Origin: Lingula anatina
Taxonomy: Eukaryota; Brachiopoda; Lingulata; Lingulida; Lingulidae
NCBI RefSeq assembly: GCF_001039355.2
Contig: NW_019773813.1
Span: 1 to 43,965, forward strand
Reading direction: 5' to 3'
DNA: 43,965 nucleotides
The position numbers were made by a program, and so were the translations under genes. Of this stretch, positions 1-11,272 are shown piece by piece; position 1 is the first letter of the stretch; each line of letters begins with the position of its first letter. The notes below the pieces were generated by a model, which ran no database searches, was not told where the DNA came from, and saw only the letters and a program-made list of their open reading frames with translations.

Positions 1-483
1 ATGAATATGTTTTTGAAAAAAATCAGGTATTAACATGTTACGAAACTTTGAAAATTCAGATTGAAATGAGCACTCCTCGATATGGCGTCCGTCGTGTACA
101 CTCCACACTTTCCCCCTGAAACTTCAAATCCCGCAAAATCTCGCGTTCCCACGGATAATTTAGCGGAAGTCACGTGACCGTGGAAAAGACTCTATTGACA
201 GTAGCCTATTTTGTGCATAGTTATTTCCTGTTTTTTGTCTGTACATTTGACAGCTTTGCTGCCTTGTTTAAACAACAGATAAAACTCAGAGTTATAGCCT
301 ACGATTATGGATTTCAGCCTCTGTTAGAAGAATCTATTATAAATAAATAAATTGTAACACAACTGTTCAAATTCTTTTTCCTTACATTTGACATTCATGA
401 AAATTTAGAAACTTAACTATACTCTATATTTTTGTATTGAATGCATTGGTGATGTTTGAAAATTTATGTATGTTTGTAAATAG
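1..483. other. Upstream sequence, intron of WDR3 at its right end
   Basis: No exon of WDR3 could be placed here, although about 235 N-terminal residues of that protein are still missing at 484. The right end is a normal intron end, closing with an AG at 482-483. Bases 60-190 are clearly richer in G+C and CpG than the rest and contain a CACGTG motif near 172 and a 32-codon open frame from the ATG at 81, which I do not recognise. This patch could be a promoter or first exon of another transcript; there is no proof of either. Confidence 0.4.
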
Positions 484-3400
484 GAGCCAGAAGGTCCCAA
501 TCCAGCAAAGAAAACCAAACAAGCAGAAAATGAAGAAGAAAAAGATGCTGAGGAGGAGGAGGAGGAAGAGGTGACCATGTAGTTTAGAAAGTTCCTATTT
601 TCTCAGGACCCAACTCATGTTCTAAATCTTGACCACTCTTTATATGGACATTCCTTTGAACTCCTTGAACACATTTATTTCTTTAGTCAGTTGTTTTAGT
701 TAAATCATGATGATACTGAATATATTACAAATAAAAGGTACTGATGTGGCATATTGTTCCCTGTAGATGATACTGACCTGTCATAAGCTGGGCTCTCTGA
801 TGCGTCAAGGAAGAGATAGAGTGGTATCTTTGGTGTCTGACCCGTCAGGAAGGATATTAGGTTGTCATGTGAGTAAACCCTGTACAGTACATGCATTATT
901 TTGCTGTGCACAGAAGTGTTTTTAGAAGAGTGCTTGTATATTATGGCAATTCTTTTTTCTGCTTAGTGCCATAATAGAAATATTTTTTCTGCAGCAGTGG
1001 TACTATATGGACAATGGAAATATTGAATATAAACCTGTAGTGTGAGGTCAAATGGGATGAAAAATAACATAAAATGATATAAATTTCCTGCTTCGCTGTA
1101 GTGCTGCATTATAGTTATAGTACTAGTGTTTCATTACAGGGTAACGAAAACACATTAGAAGTTTTTAAGCTAGTCTCTGAAGAGGAAATAGAAAAGCATT
1201 TGCACAAAAAACAGAAGAGAGCAAGAAAAAGAGCTAGGTGAGCGAAAGAATACCTAATTTTGCAATTCTGCAATGCTGAAATGTAAATTATAATGACTAA
1301 TAATGAAATACTGTAGAATGATGTAGTGTATGTAGATTTCTGGTTTACCTACATGCAAGTGTCTGTCATTTTAGCAACAATATACTGGGGTCATTTGTTT
1401 GTTTTATTTTATTAAAAGTAATGTGATGAGATATTTTATATTACTTATCAGTTATATTTATGTGCTTTTGCAACTTTTTATAGAGGATGGTTGTTTATTT
1501 TAAACAATTTAAACTTTTTCAGGGAGACTGGACAAGAAGGCTTGAGTGAGAATGTTACCCAGACAGTTGAAGATGAAATACAAAGACTGAGTCTGACAAA
1601 GCTGTCGAGCAAAATCAGGTCCTTTGACTGCATTGTTGACAGTGCAGAAGTAGCAAAGGTGAACATCTTCACTATATACAGTGTATATGTAGATGCATGT
1701 AGTGGAAAAATATTGATGGGACAGCAAGCTAGCCCACCTTAGGTGTTAAACCTAGGTCATTCAGTTCAGCAATCAAGTTGTAAACATGATCTGTTGTTGT
1801 CTTTCAGTGCATTAGATAATGCAATTACTCTATTTCCTACTTTTATGTTTGGATCAAACTGGGTGCGAGACAGTTTCAGAATGAGTAATAATTTAAGGTG
1901 GAATAATAACACAACTGGAAATTTTTTTTTTCAGATTGTCTGTCATTTAAGCAACAATAACCTAGAGCTTCAAAGTTTAAACATAAAAGAGAAAAAGCCT
2001 GTAGCAGAGTGTGTGACCAAACTTAGTTCGGCTGGACATCGGTCAGATGTGCGTAGTGTCTGTTTTAGCTCAGATAACACAGCTGTCCTGTCCACTAGTG
2101 GGGAGACCATGAAGGTGTGGAACAGGTAGGCCAGAGTTTAGGCTTATGTATGCTGGGTTTCTCTGCCTCTGTCTTTTACAAGATATGATAATGGAAACTG
2201 ACCATTTGTATACATTATGAAGGATGCTAATGATAGCCCTAATGGTATTTGCTGAAGAGAAAAAGTGGAGAAGACTCTACTTGTTTGATAACAAAAGTTT
2301 ACTCCATTAGTTATTTGAAGTGAAACTGGTATTAGTTAGATCTATGTATATGTATTGCATACATTTTATTGATCAGTCTGATTGATTTGTTGCTTTAAAT
2401 TCATATTTCAGGACCACACAGCAGTGCATCAGAACAATTGACTGTGAGTACGGTCTGTGTTCAATGTTTGCTCCTGGAGACAGACACGCCATCATTGGAA
2501 CTAAAGTGAGTTGATACAGCTTGAAATCTTAAAGTCAGTTGTGAGAAGTGTTTATCATATTCCTGTTAATTATTTTCAAATAATTGATTGTGTAGATTTG
2601 AACATTTAGGAGATGCTGCATAATCATATGTTGTGTTTTGTTTCAATTGATTTCAGTAAGATTATGTTTGACTTATTGTTCCAGAGTGGAAAACTTCAGA
2701 TATTTGACATAGCTTCAGGATCTTTGCTGGAAAATGTTGAAGCTCACTTGGGTGCCGTATGGTCTGTATGTATGTCACCAGACAAGGTGAGCTCATTTCA
2801 TTTCATTTGGTCATTTCATTCTAATTGTGAAATTATAAACTTACATCATTTTTAATGACACATTGTTTGCTTTGTTAAATATTTTTATATTATGTTCTAG
2901 AGAGGCATAATCTCTGGTAGCGCTGACAAAGAAGTCAAGTTCTGGGACTTTGAACTCATAACTGATGAGAAATACTCTAAGACGAGGTACGTCTAAACAT
3001 TAAAGTGACAATGTGTGTTCATTTTTTCTTATTTTTTATAACATAAACAGAGAAAAGTATACTGATACCAGTGTCTGTGTATTTTGTTATTTCTTCTCTA
3101 TAAACTTTGATAGCTTTCATCAACTTTTCTGTCTGCACAAACAAAAACCTACCTACCTACTGCTACTTTCTAGTCACTCACTCCTTTGAAAAGAATGAAA
3201 GTTAATGTATAATTTTGATCAAGTGACAATTTTTTGGAAACACCCAACTATTTTTATCCACAGCAAGAGGTTAACCTTAGTCCACACAAGAACTCTGAAG
3301 ATGTCTGAGGAAGTCCTGTGTGTGAAATACAGGTATTTAAGTCAATGTAAATAAAATTTGTAAATTATGAATTTGACTTTTTTTGATAGAGCTTTACTTG

Positions 3401-6400
3401 CTGCTTTTGATATTTATATTTTACATTCAATTGTACCTTTTGGGCAATGTTGAAGTAACACTCTTTAAAATAAAAAATGATTTTCTTTTCCTTTCCCAGT
3501 CCTGATCAAAGGCTTGTTGCAGTCTCCCTTCTAGACAGTACAGTAAAAGTGTTTTTTGCTGATACACTGAAGGTAAAAGTTGCTAGATATTTTGATTGTA
3601 TACAAAAGCAAAAACTAATGAACTTCATAAACAATGTCTATCATTCTCTTTTCAAAAACTAAGAACTTTAATAACTCTAGAATTTCTAATATACATACAA
3701 TCTGCTGCCAGGATGACCTGAAATGCAATAGAACTTAAATGATGTACAGCAGAAATTATACTACAATTTTTGTTTTCAGTTCTTCTTGTCCCTGTATGGT
3801 CATAAACTGCCAGTAACTTGCATGGACATCTCCTCGGACAGTTCACTGCTGGTGACGGGGTCGGCTGACAGGAATGTCAAACTTTGGGGACTGGATTTTG
3901 GGGATTGTCACAAGTCTATATTCGCCCATGATGACAGGTGCTTTCTTTATTTTTTCAAAACAGAGTATCTTTTTATCAAATTCTTATTCCTAAAAACTTA
4001 CAAATGCATTCTCAGTATTTGTTATTTGTTGAACTAATAAGTGTCCTTTTTTCCCAAAAAATGGATCTCTTTTCTTGACCTTTTGTACACTGTAGCTTTT
4101 GTTGATAACAGATTTACAGTACAGACTTCCTGTTAGTAAGATTCAGTTAAGAGACAAAAGTGAAGTTCATTTGGCTTCAATCCATTAGATGGTGGGTAGC
4201 CATTTAGTTTCGGGTCATTTCTGACATTGGTTTTGTATATTTCCAGCATCATGTGTGTTCAGTTTGTCACCAAAACCCATATGTTCTTCACAGGAGGCAA
4301 AGATAAAAAACTTAAAGAATGGGATGGTGACAATTTTGAGCATATTCAGACTCTCGAGGTAGGGAAACAAAGTTAGAGCAATGTTCTTTTGATAAATATA
4401 CTTGACGTTGCATTACAAATGTCATTGTTGTGTGTGAAAAATAAGGATATCACAATAAATTCTGTAATTATTTAGAATTTTCAAATACCTCACTTATTTT
4501 TATATCTTTTCAAGTTTATAATTTTCAGTCACTCATAGATAGGCGCAAACCCTACTAACTTCAAAGCTTCCAATCAGCAAGTATTACCTACAAAACATTG
4601 TTATATTGAAAGCTATTCATTTTGCTGGAAAGTTCTTCATTTGGAATAAAGAGAGTAATCATTAATACATGCACATGTTTATACACCTATATTATATGCA
4701 GACAAACGCTTACATTTACTCCTAACACATCATGTCATTCCAGGGACACCATGCAGAGATCTGGTGCCTTGCAGTGAGTCCCAATGGGAAACATGTGGTG
4801 ACGGGGGCACATGACAAGTCTCTACGCATCTGGGAAAAGACTGAGGAGCCTCTTGTATTGGAAGAGGAAAAAGAAATGGTGAATGTTAACGTGTATATTT
4901 CGATTCATTCAGTAGTTGTTTGAATCAAATTAAGAATGAAAATGCAATAAGGCCACTTTCTTGATGAATTTTGTGGGATAAAAGTGATGTGTTTGAGGTC
5001 AAACCATTTACATTGCATAAATATTGAGATTATATGAGATTAGATTTTCATTTCTTATTTGATTGAAGTGGAAAATGAATATTGATTCCTTCCTACACCA
5101 CAAAAATACATGATTGAAATTGAGTTCTGTTGGTGCAGTTGTTTTGAATCCTATAATTTCAAATAATGTTATATATTTGCTGAATCTTGTAGGGCTTGAA
5201 AGGAACTTTTTATAATTGAAATAACTTTTCTGTTAATGATTCATAAATGATTTTTTTTTTGCAGGAACGTGAAAAGGAGTACGAGGAAGCCATTGCTGAT
5301 GGTGAAGAACCTGTTGTAAGTAACTTGCCTTTTGTTGAACCTTCAATGTGATGTGTCTATATTTTTCATTTGCAAATCTCTTACTTTTTGATCACATATG
5401 ATCTGATGAATTTTACCAAAGAGAAAAAATAAGCTGTGAAAAAAATCACAAATTTTACCCTTTAAAGTGAACTTGAAAATTTCTTAATTTCCATTATAAA
5501 ATCATAACTAAAGAATATTTATAACTGATTTTGAATTTTTGTTTTTATATTTCAGGTCCCAGGTGAAGCAGACTGTGAAGTAGGAATGGCAGGCAAAAAG
5601 ACTGTAGAAACAGTGAAATCAGTAAGTAGTGTTGATTACACAAAGCCACTCTTTTTACTGTGATAAAATGTTTTGAAGTTCGGTAAAGCTTACCTATAAT
5701 TTAGTGTTAAATGTGAATATAGTATGTTTCTCATCTTTTTATTGTAATGTTTTGTTTATGCAGGCAGAAAAGTTGATGGAGGCTGTTGAAGTTTATAGAG
5801 AAGAAACAGCAAAGAACAAAGACCATGAAGCTGAGTGCAAGAGGATGGGAAAAGAGGTTTGTGTCAAAATTTGGAAAACATGATTGAACGATGTTGATAT
5901 TGACCTCAAAATTATAAAGCTTAAGGAAAAAATTGATAAATTTCATTAAATTTTATGGTCATTTCTGAATGACACAATAATATGTTATTCTTAATTTTTT
6001 ATATATTTGATTCAGCTTCCCCCTCCACAACTTCACCCACTATTTCAAGCTTATGGTGTGTCCACTCCTGCCAAATATGTACTCGAAATTATAAGGAGAA
6101 TAAAATCTAGGTAACAGAATGTCTAGCCATAAAGCAGGTCACTGATACTGCCAAAATTTAAATGTTTAACCATAACAAATGAGCTCTGATCAGCATTCAT
6201 GGTTACATGTAATTGATGCTGTGCAGTTGTATAAATCCTCTGTTAAGGAGACACTAAATGTACTGTTTGTATTTATACTATGTTTGAAACAAATATCACA
6301 TAGATTATGAGATTTTAAAAAAGTTTAAGATACCAAATGAATCCACATTTGCATCATTTTAATATTATATGTTCTTATATGCTCTTAGTGAGTTGGAAGA

Positions 6401-7512
6401 ATCCTTGCTGGTGCTACCATTCTCATATATACCAGACTTACTAGGACTACTGAGCATGTTCATAGACAATGGATGGGAAGTGGAACTGACATGTAGATGC
6501 TTGCTCTTCTTACTCAGGTAGATACCGACACATCTGTTGCTACACAAAGTTTTTGTAGTTTTTGTTTGGATAGTATGTTAATGTATTCAGTATTTTATAC
6601 AAAATTAAAATCAAACAGGAAGTTTCTGAATTTCATTATTTTATGAATTTTTTGAAAAATTATTTATTTATTTCAACATTTCTTTTCAGAATCCACCATG
6701 GCCAGATCACTTCTAGTCAGGTGATGGTGCCTGTTATTGAGAAACTAAAAACAAACACTTCCTCCAAAGTAGGAGAGCTTAAAGTAAGTGCATACATTGT
6801 TGATATCAGCAAAATAGTAATGACAAATATTTTGTGGCGTGTTTTTATGAGAACATGTTTTCAGTATGTTCTGTATATTAAAGGGATAACAACTCTTTGT
6901 ATGAGATCTATATTTCACAATAAATACATTGTAAACAACTTGTGGAAATATAATATCCGTATTCCATTTTACCACAAAAGTGGCAGTTATATAAATTATC
7001 TGAAATCTGTGCATGCCATTTGGACTGCGTGACCTCCATAGATGATTATACTCTGTAATAATTTCAGAATAGATTATTACAAAAAAAAAAAAAAAAAAAA
7101 AAAAACTTAAAAAAAAAAAAAAAACAGGGACTAACTTTGAATGTAGAAATGGATTCATTAACCATTGGTAAGTATGAGAAAATTGCCGTTCCAAGAAAAT
7201 TTTTGGCCAAAATGAACAGTTGTTATCCTTTTATTAAGTATAAATGTCACAGATTATTTCATAATATTTTGATTATATTTGATTTTATGTACAGAGAAAT
7301 TGAGGAACACTTTCAAAAAGTGTGACAAAAATTTTCTAAAATCTTCTTTCATGTTGTAGGATATTATTGGTTTCAACATGGCAGGACTTCAGTTTCTGAA
7401 ACAGCAGATGGAACAAAAGGAGGAAGTCAAATTTTTTGCAGATGCAACGGACAGATTTAGTCAGAAGAAGAAAAAGCAAAAATCAAAAGCTGTATTATCA
7501 TTTAAGATTTGA
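484..7512 (+). CDS. WDR3: WD repeat-containing protein 3 (UTP12-like), C-terminal 707 residues
   Basis: Nucleolar WD40 protein of the small-subunit processome, needed for 18S rRNA maturation. Coding exons: 484-570, 767-868, 1140-1237, 1523-1658, 1935-2125, 2412-2505, 2685-2786, 2901-2986, 3264-3332, 3500-3572, 3780-3937, 4247-4358, 4744-4878, 5265-5315, 5556-5621, 5764-5856, 6016-6110, 6389-6517, 6690-6783 and 7360-7512. They sum to 708 codons in one frame with GT-AG junctions. WD-type units end in MKVWNR, EVKFWD, NVKLWG, KLKEWD and LRIWE, followed by a Utp12 domain (exons 14-20) containing [21 protein letters not shown] and [10 protein letters not shown]. The tail is lysine-rich, as in the human protein. 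The human protein has about 943 residues, so roughly a quarter is missing; the first exon seen corresponds to the acidic linker between the two WD40 propellers. The start codon lies outside the window. Confidence 0.95.
6882..7230. mobile_element. Short terminal-inverted-repeat element, copy 1 (in last WDR3 intron)
   Basis: This 349-base non-coding unit recurs at 8747-9106 with the same ends. It begins AGGGATAACAACT and ends with the reverse complement, AGTTGTTATCCTT. The flanks are TTAA on the left (6878-6881) and TTAT on the right, one mismatch from a TTAA duplication. The interior carries two A-tracts (about 7080-7126). A TTAA target and short inverted ends suggest a non-autonomous piggyBac-like element; no transposase is present. 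Confidence 0.65.
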
Positions 7513-8746
7513 AGACTCTAAAACAGTGATGTTCATATAAATTAATTGCTGGAGAGCTGATAAAAAAGTGTGCAAAACCAGTCTAACACTCCAAGAATTC
7601 TTAAAGCAGAACTTGGAGGAAAGGATCAGTGACCTGAAGACTGCTTTTATCAATAATGGTACAGAATGGATGTCAGAAAATAATGCTGATATAACTACTA
7701 TTTTTCCTTTCATATGGCCACCCAAAATGTATGATTTTTGGGTATGATATCTCAAACGTTTGCTGGTCTCATATTTTTACCTGAATCTAATATATAGCAA
7801 TAATAGTGATTATTGTTAGATTATTGCAGAAGCAGAACAAAATATGTGGGACATTTAATTGCTAGAAAATATAATGACATTTGAGTGACAGGATTACTGG
7901 GAAAGTAAGTGTATTTGTACTAGTGGACTGATGTCCTCGATTCATACCTCTGAAATGATAAAAGTCCTCAAAAGATGACTCAGTATATTTCCTAGAACTA
8001 AATCATATTAAATAAAAATGGAACAAAACATCTAGTTCAAGTGATCGATCACAACTATAAGATCAAATATTTAGGAGTTCCTGACAGCTGGGTTGGGTTG
8101 AGCAATGCTTTGTTAGTAAAAGAAAATGTTTTCTTTTTTTTCCTCAAGTAGATTTGGTGTGAAAACTCCAGATCCATGTAGGGTAATATAATCTTTATAA
8201 GGATGATCTGCATGGCCACTTCAGTTCTACAGCCTAAAGGAATGATGTATGCCCCTAAATTTATAAAAAAAAATTGACATGACCCTTAAAAAACTGCTAA
8301 ACTTTCCTTTAAAGTTAATTGGAACACAAATACAGTACATATGCAATACACATGAAACATGAAAACTCAACCTTGACGTACAGCAAATAAAATTCAATGA
8401 TAAAAGAAAAAGCAATTAAAGTAAAGAACTGTTAATCCATTTAAATACACAGTAGAAGAGAATCACAATTCATTTAGCTACACGTATATGTGCTTTTTGC
8501 CTTTGATGTATGTTGAAAGAAAATGTAGTAGCCTAGTAGGCTTAAATCACTGGAATCTAAATGAGAATAAAATTATAAAAGCTGCTATATAGTGCTAATT
8601 ATACAGTAAATAGTTGTTCTAAAACAAAAGAGTGCATTTTACTCAATATCTTAATCAATAGCCCTAACTATAGGTCGTTCTAGTGATAGCAAATGCATCC
8701 AATAAAAATTATAAATAGATAATTATATAAATATGGTATACTTTAA
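7513..8746 (+). other. WDR3 3' untranslated and intergenic sequence
   Basis: AT-rich sequence after the WDR3 stop, with no exon that I can support. AATAAA signals occur near 8008 and 8386 and could end the WDR3 transcript. The open frames here are on the opposite strand and have no recognisable protein. Confidence 0.5.
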
Positions 8747-9106
8747 AGGGATAACAACTCTTTGTATGTGATCTATATTTCACAATAAATACATTTTAAA
8801 CAACTCATGGAAATATAATATATCCTATTTTACCACAAAAATGACAGTAATAGCAATAAATCTTAAATATGTGCTTGCCATGGGACTGCGTGACCTCCAC
8901 AGATGGCTATACTCTGTTATTATTATATATATATATAAAAAAATAATAATAGATAAATAAATAAATAAATAAAACTTTTGAGGGGGAAAAACAGAGACAA
9001 ACTTTGAATGTAGAAATGGATTCATTAACCATTGGTAAGTATGGGAAAATTGCTGTTTACCCCAGGAAAATTAATTTTTTGGCCAAAATGAACAGTTGTT
9101 ATCCTT
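8747..9106. mobile_element. Short terminal-inverted-repeat element, copy 2
   Basis: A 360-base relative of 6882-7230, with the same inverted ends and a perfect TTAA on both sides (8743-8746 and 9107-9110). The two copies share most of their length. Copy 2 carries a TA/AAT-rich simple repeat (about 8926-8972) where copy 1 has A-tracts. It lies between WDR3 and MGST3. Confidence 0.7.
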
Positions 9107-9229
9107 TTAAATTTAGTCTACATTAACTTTTGTAACCAATACAGTCTCAGTTTTATTATTTTTTAAAGGATTGTCAAGTCATGTTCAAGTACTGCCGCTT
9201 TCTATTTTAGATACCTATCAACTTAACGT

Positions 9230-9383
9230 GCTCACAAACACGCACACCCCATTTAAATTCCAAAGTTAAGCAAAACGCCCACATCGTGTGACCTACTAAC
9301 CCGTCCTCCACACACGTGTGTCTTTTTAGGTCAAGGTTACTGGGATTTGCACTTCAAGCTCGCCATCTTACAACTTGCTCTAG
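9230..9383 (+). promoter_or_regulatory. Likely promoter and 5' non-coding exon of MGST3
   Basis: The coding exon begins with a splice acceptor at 9859-9860, so a non-coding leader exon must lie upstream. The best candidate ends at 9383, just before a strong GTAAGG donor. It includes a CGCCATCTT motif (9361-9369) of the YY1/initiator type. The sequence just before it has more CpG than its surroundings and a CACGTG near 9313. The exact transcription start cannot be seen. Confidence 0.5.
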
Positions 9384-9860
9384 GTAAGGGATTATCAAAA
9401 GCAAATTTCACAATTTCACAAATATTTAGTCTTGTATGACAGTGGTTACACTCATGTAATATTTATTGCAACAAGGAGCACTTCGGGATCGAATTTTGTG
9501 GAGTGTCACTTAGGTTCTCTTAAAGTGAAAGTGCATGGGTGCTCAAAAACATTTCAACAAGAAAGTTAACTTTAGTCTTAAATAATTTCAAACTTTTATA
9601 AAATTACCAAGGTCAGGATAAACATGTTAACAAGAGTCATGAGGGGAACTTAATTTTTCATAATTCAACTCAAATGGAAGTGTGTGTCGTAATGTACATA
9701 TACATGTAGAAGTACATGTAGTAAAATTTCCAGAAGAAATTCTACATGACTCAATTTGCTGATTATATTGCATCACAGTAGTATGTATGTGTACGTATCA
9801 GCTGCCTTAGTGCATTGAAACAAGGTCTAACTAATAGTCTTCATTTAAGGCTACTTACAG
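9384..9860 (+). other. First intron of MGST3 (inferred)
   Basis: Bounded by the GTAAGG donor at 9384 and a CTTACAG acceptor at 9860. No other feature was seen in it. Confidence 0.5.
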
Positions 9861-9874
9861 TAATATAAAGCATC

Positions 9875-11225
9875 ATGAGTCTGTCCAAAGTTCTCCCTGA
9901 AGACTATGGTCTGGTGGTCATGACAGGGGCAGGAAGCATCTTTGTTAATATGTGGCACGCTATGAATGTGGCAAATGCCCGTAAGAAGTTTGAGGTTCCG
10001 GTAAGTGGTGTACATTTTGAATTCTGATTTAATGTTTTGCTGGGGTGTCTCGATAGTTCGAAGGTTCATTGGTCCGAAAAACGGTAACATTTTCATCGGT
10101 TTTTTAATCAAGGGTTCATTGGTTCGAAGGTTCTGTAGTGAACATTCGGACCAATGAACCTTCGGACTATTGCTACGGCCCCGTTTTGCTGGTTACAAAA
10201 ACTAATAAGCAACATTTTTCCTTGGGATTTACTGTACTCAGTATGTGATTGCATATGCAAAAACTTTCCTTTTCCTAAACCTGTCTTAAATCTGCCTGCT
10301 TTAGTTTTGTACTGTTTTTTCTTAATTTTTTTTCTGCATACAATGTGTCTGTATTATATTCCTCTACCCCTTACGCAAGTAAACATATTTTGGTTCATTA
10401 TAACATACATTTACACATTATTAAACTTTCAATCATTTCCAGTATCCTCTAACATACAGTCCTGTCAACAATGGAGAGAACCAGTTCAACTGCATCCAAA
10501 GGTCTCACCAAAACTTGTAAGTCCCATGACTTGACTGCCCATGCACCAGTTGAAACTTTATCTTTGAAATACAATGTACGGTCTTTGTGATTAAGTTACA
10601 GAGTATGTATACTAAGACTTGGTTCCCATAGTCCTATCTTGCTAGCATGATCGATCTAACCCCAAGGGGATTCTTGCTAAATTGCATTCAGTAAAGCAGT
10701 TAAAATGTCTGTCAAGACTCAAGCCCACTGAAGCTGCTAGGGGGGGTAATTAACTTTTGTGCATGCTTAAACTGAACGCAATTTGGGAAGAATCCCCTCA
10801 AAGATGGAGTGATCCTGCTAGTACGATAGGGTTATGGTCCCTGAGATAATACCATTAATTGTGCCACGTTCATTTATGTGATAGTCTACTTTAAGCCACC
10901 CATATCCTGTGATACCAAAGAAATGTCGATGTAAGTATTGATGTTTTTGTCTTCTTTTAATTTCAGCCTTGAAAATTATCCTCCATTTTTAATGCTCCTT
11001 TTCCTTGGTGGACTGCAGTATCCAGTAAGTTTTGTGATAGCTGGCTAGACACATGCCAGGTGGTAAAACTATAGTCTTGGAAGTATGGGAAGAAGAAATA
11101 GGGTTTCTAGATTATCAATCACGGTTATAAAAATGATGGCAGCCAACAAATCTATATATTGATATTTTACCTCTTTCCAAAATCCTAAATCCATCGCAGT
11201 ACAATTTACTTAAGTTTAATATATA

Positions 11226-11272
<47 letters not shown>

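Noticed and set aside
6745-7194. Minus-strand 149-residue frame in the WDR3 intron
   Set aside because: Spans the A-tracts of a short transposon-like element; phenylalanine run and no family resemblance.
11229-11268. Possible CRISPR-like or satellite array
   Set aside because: Simple TA dinucleotide run without spacers; eukaryotic context.
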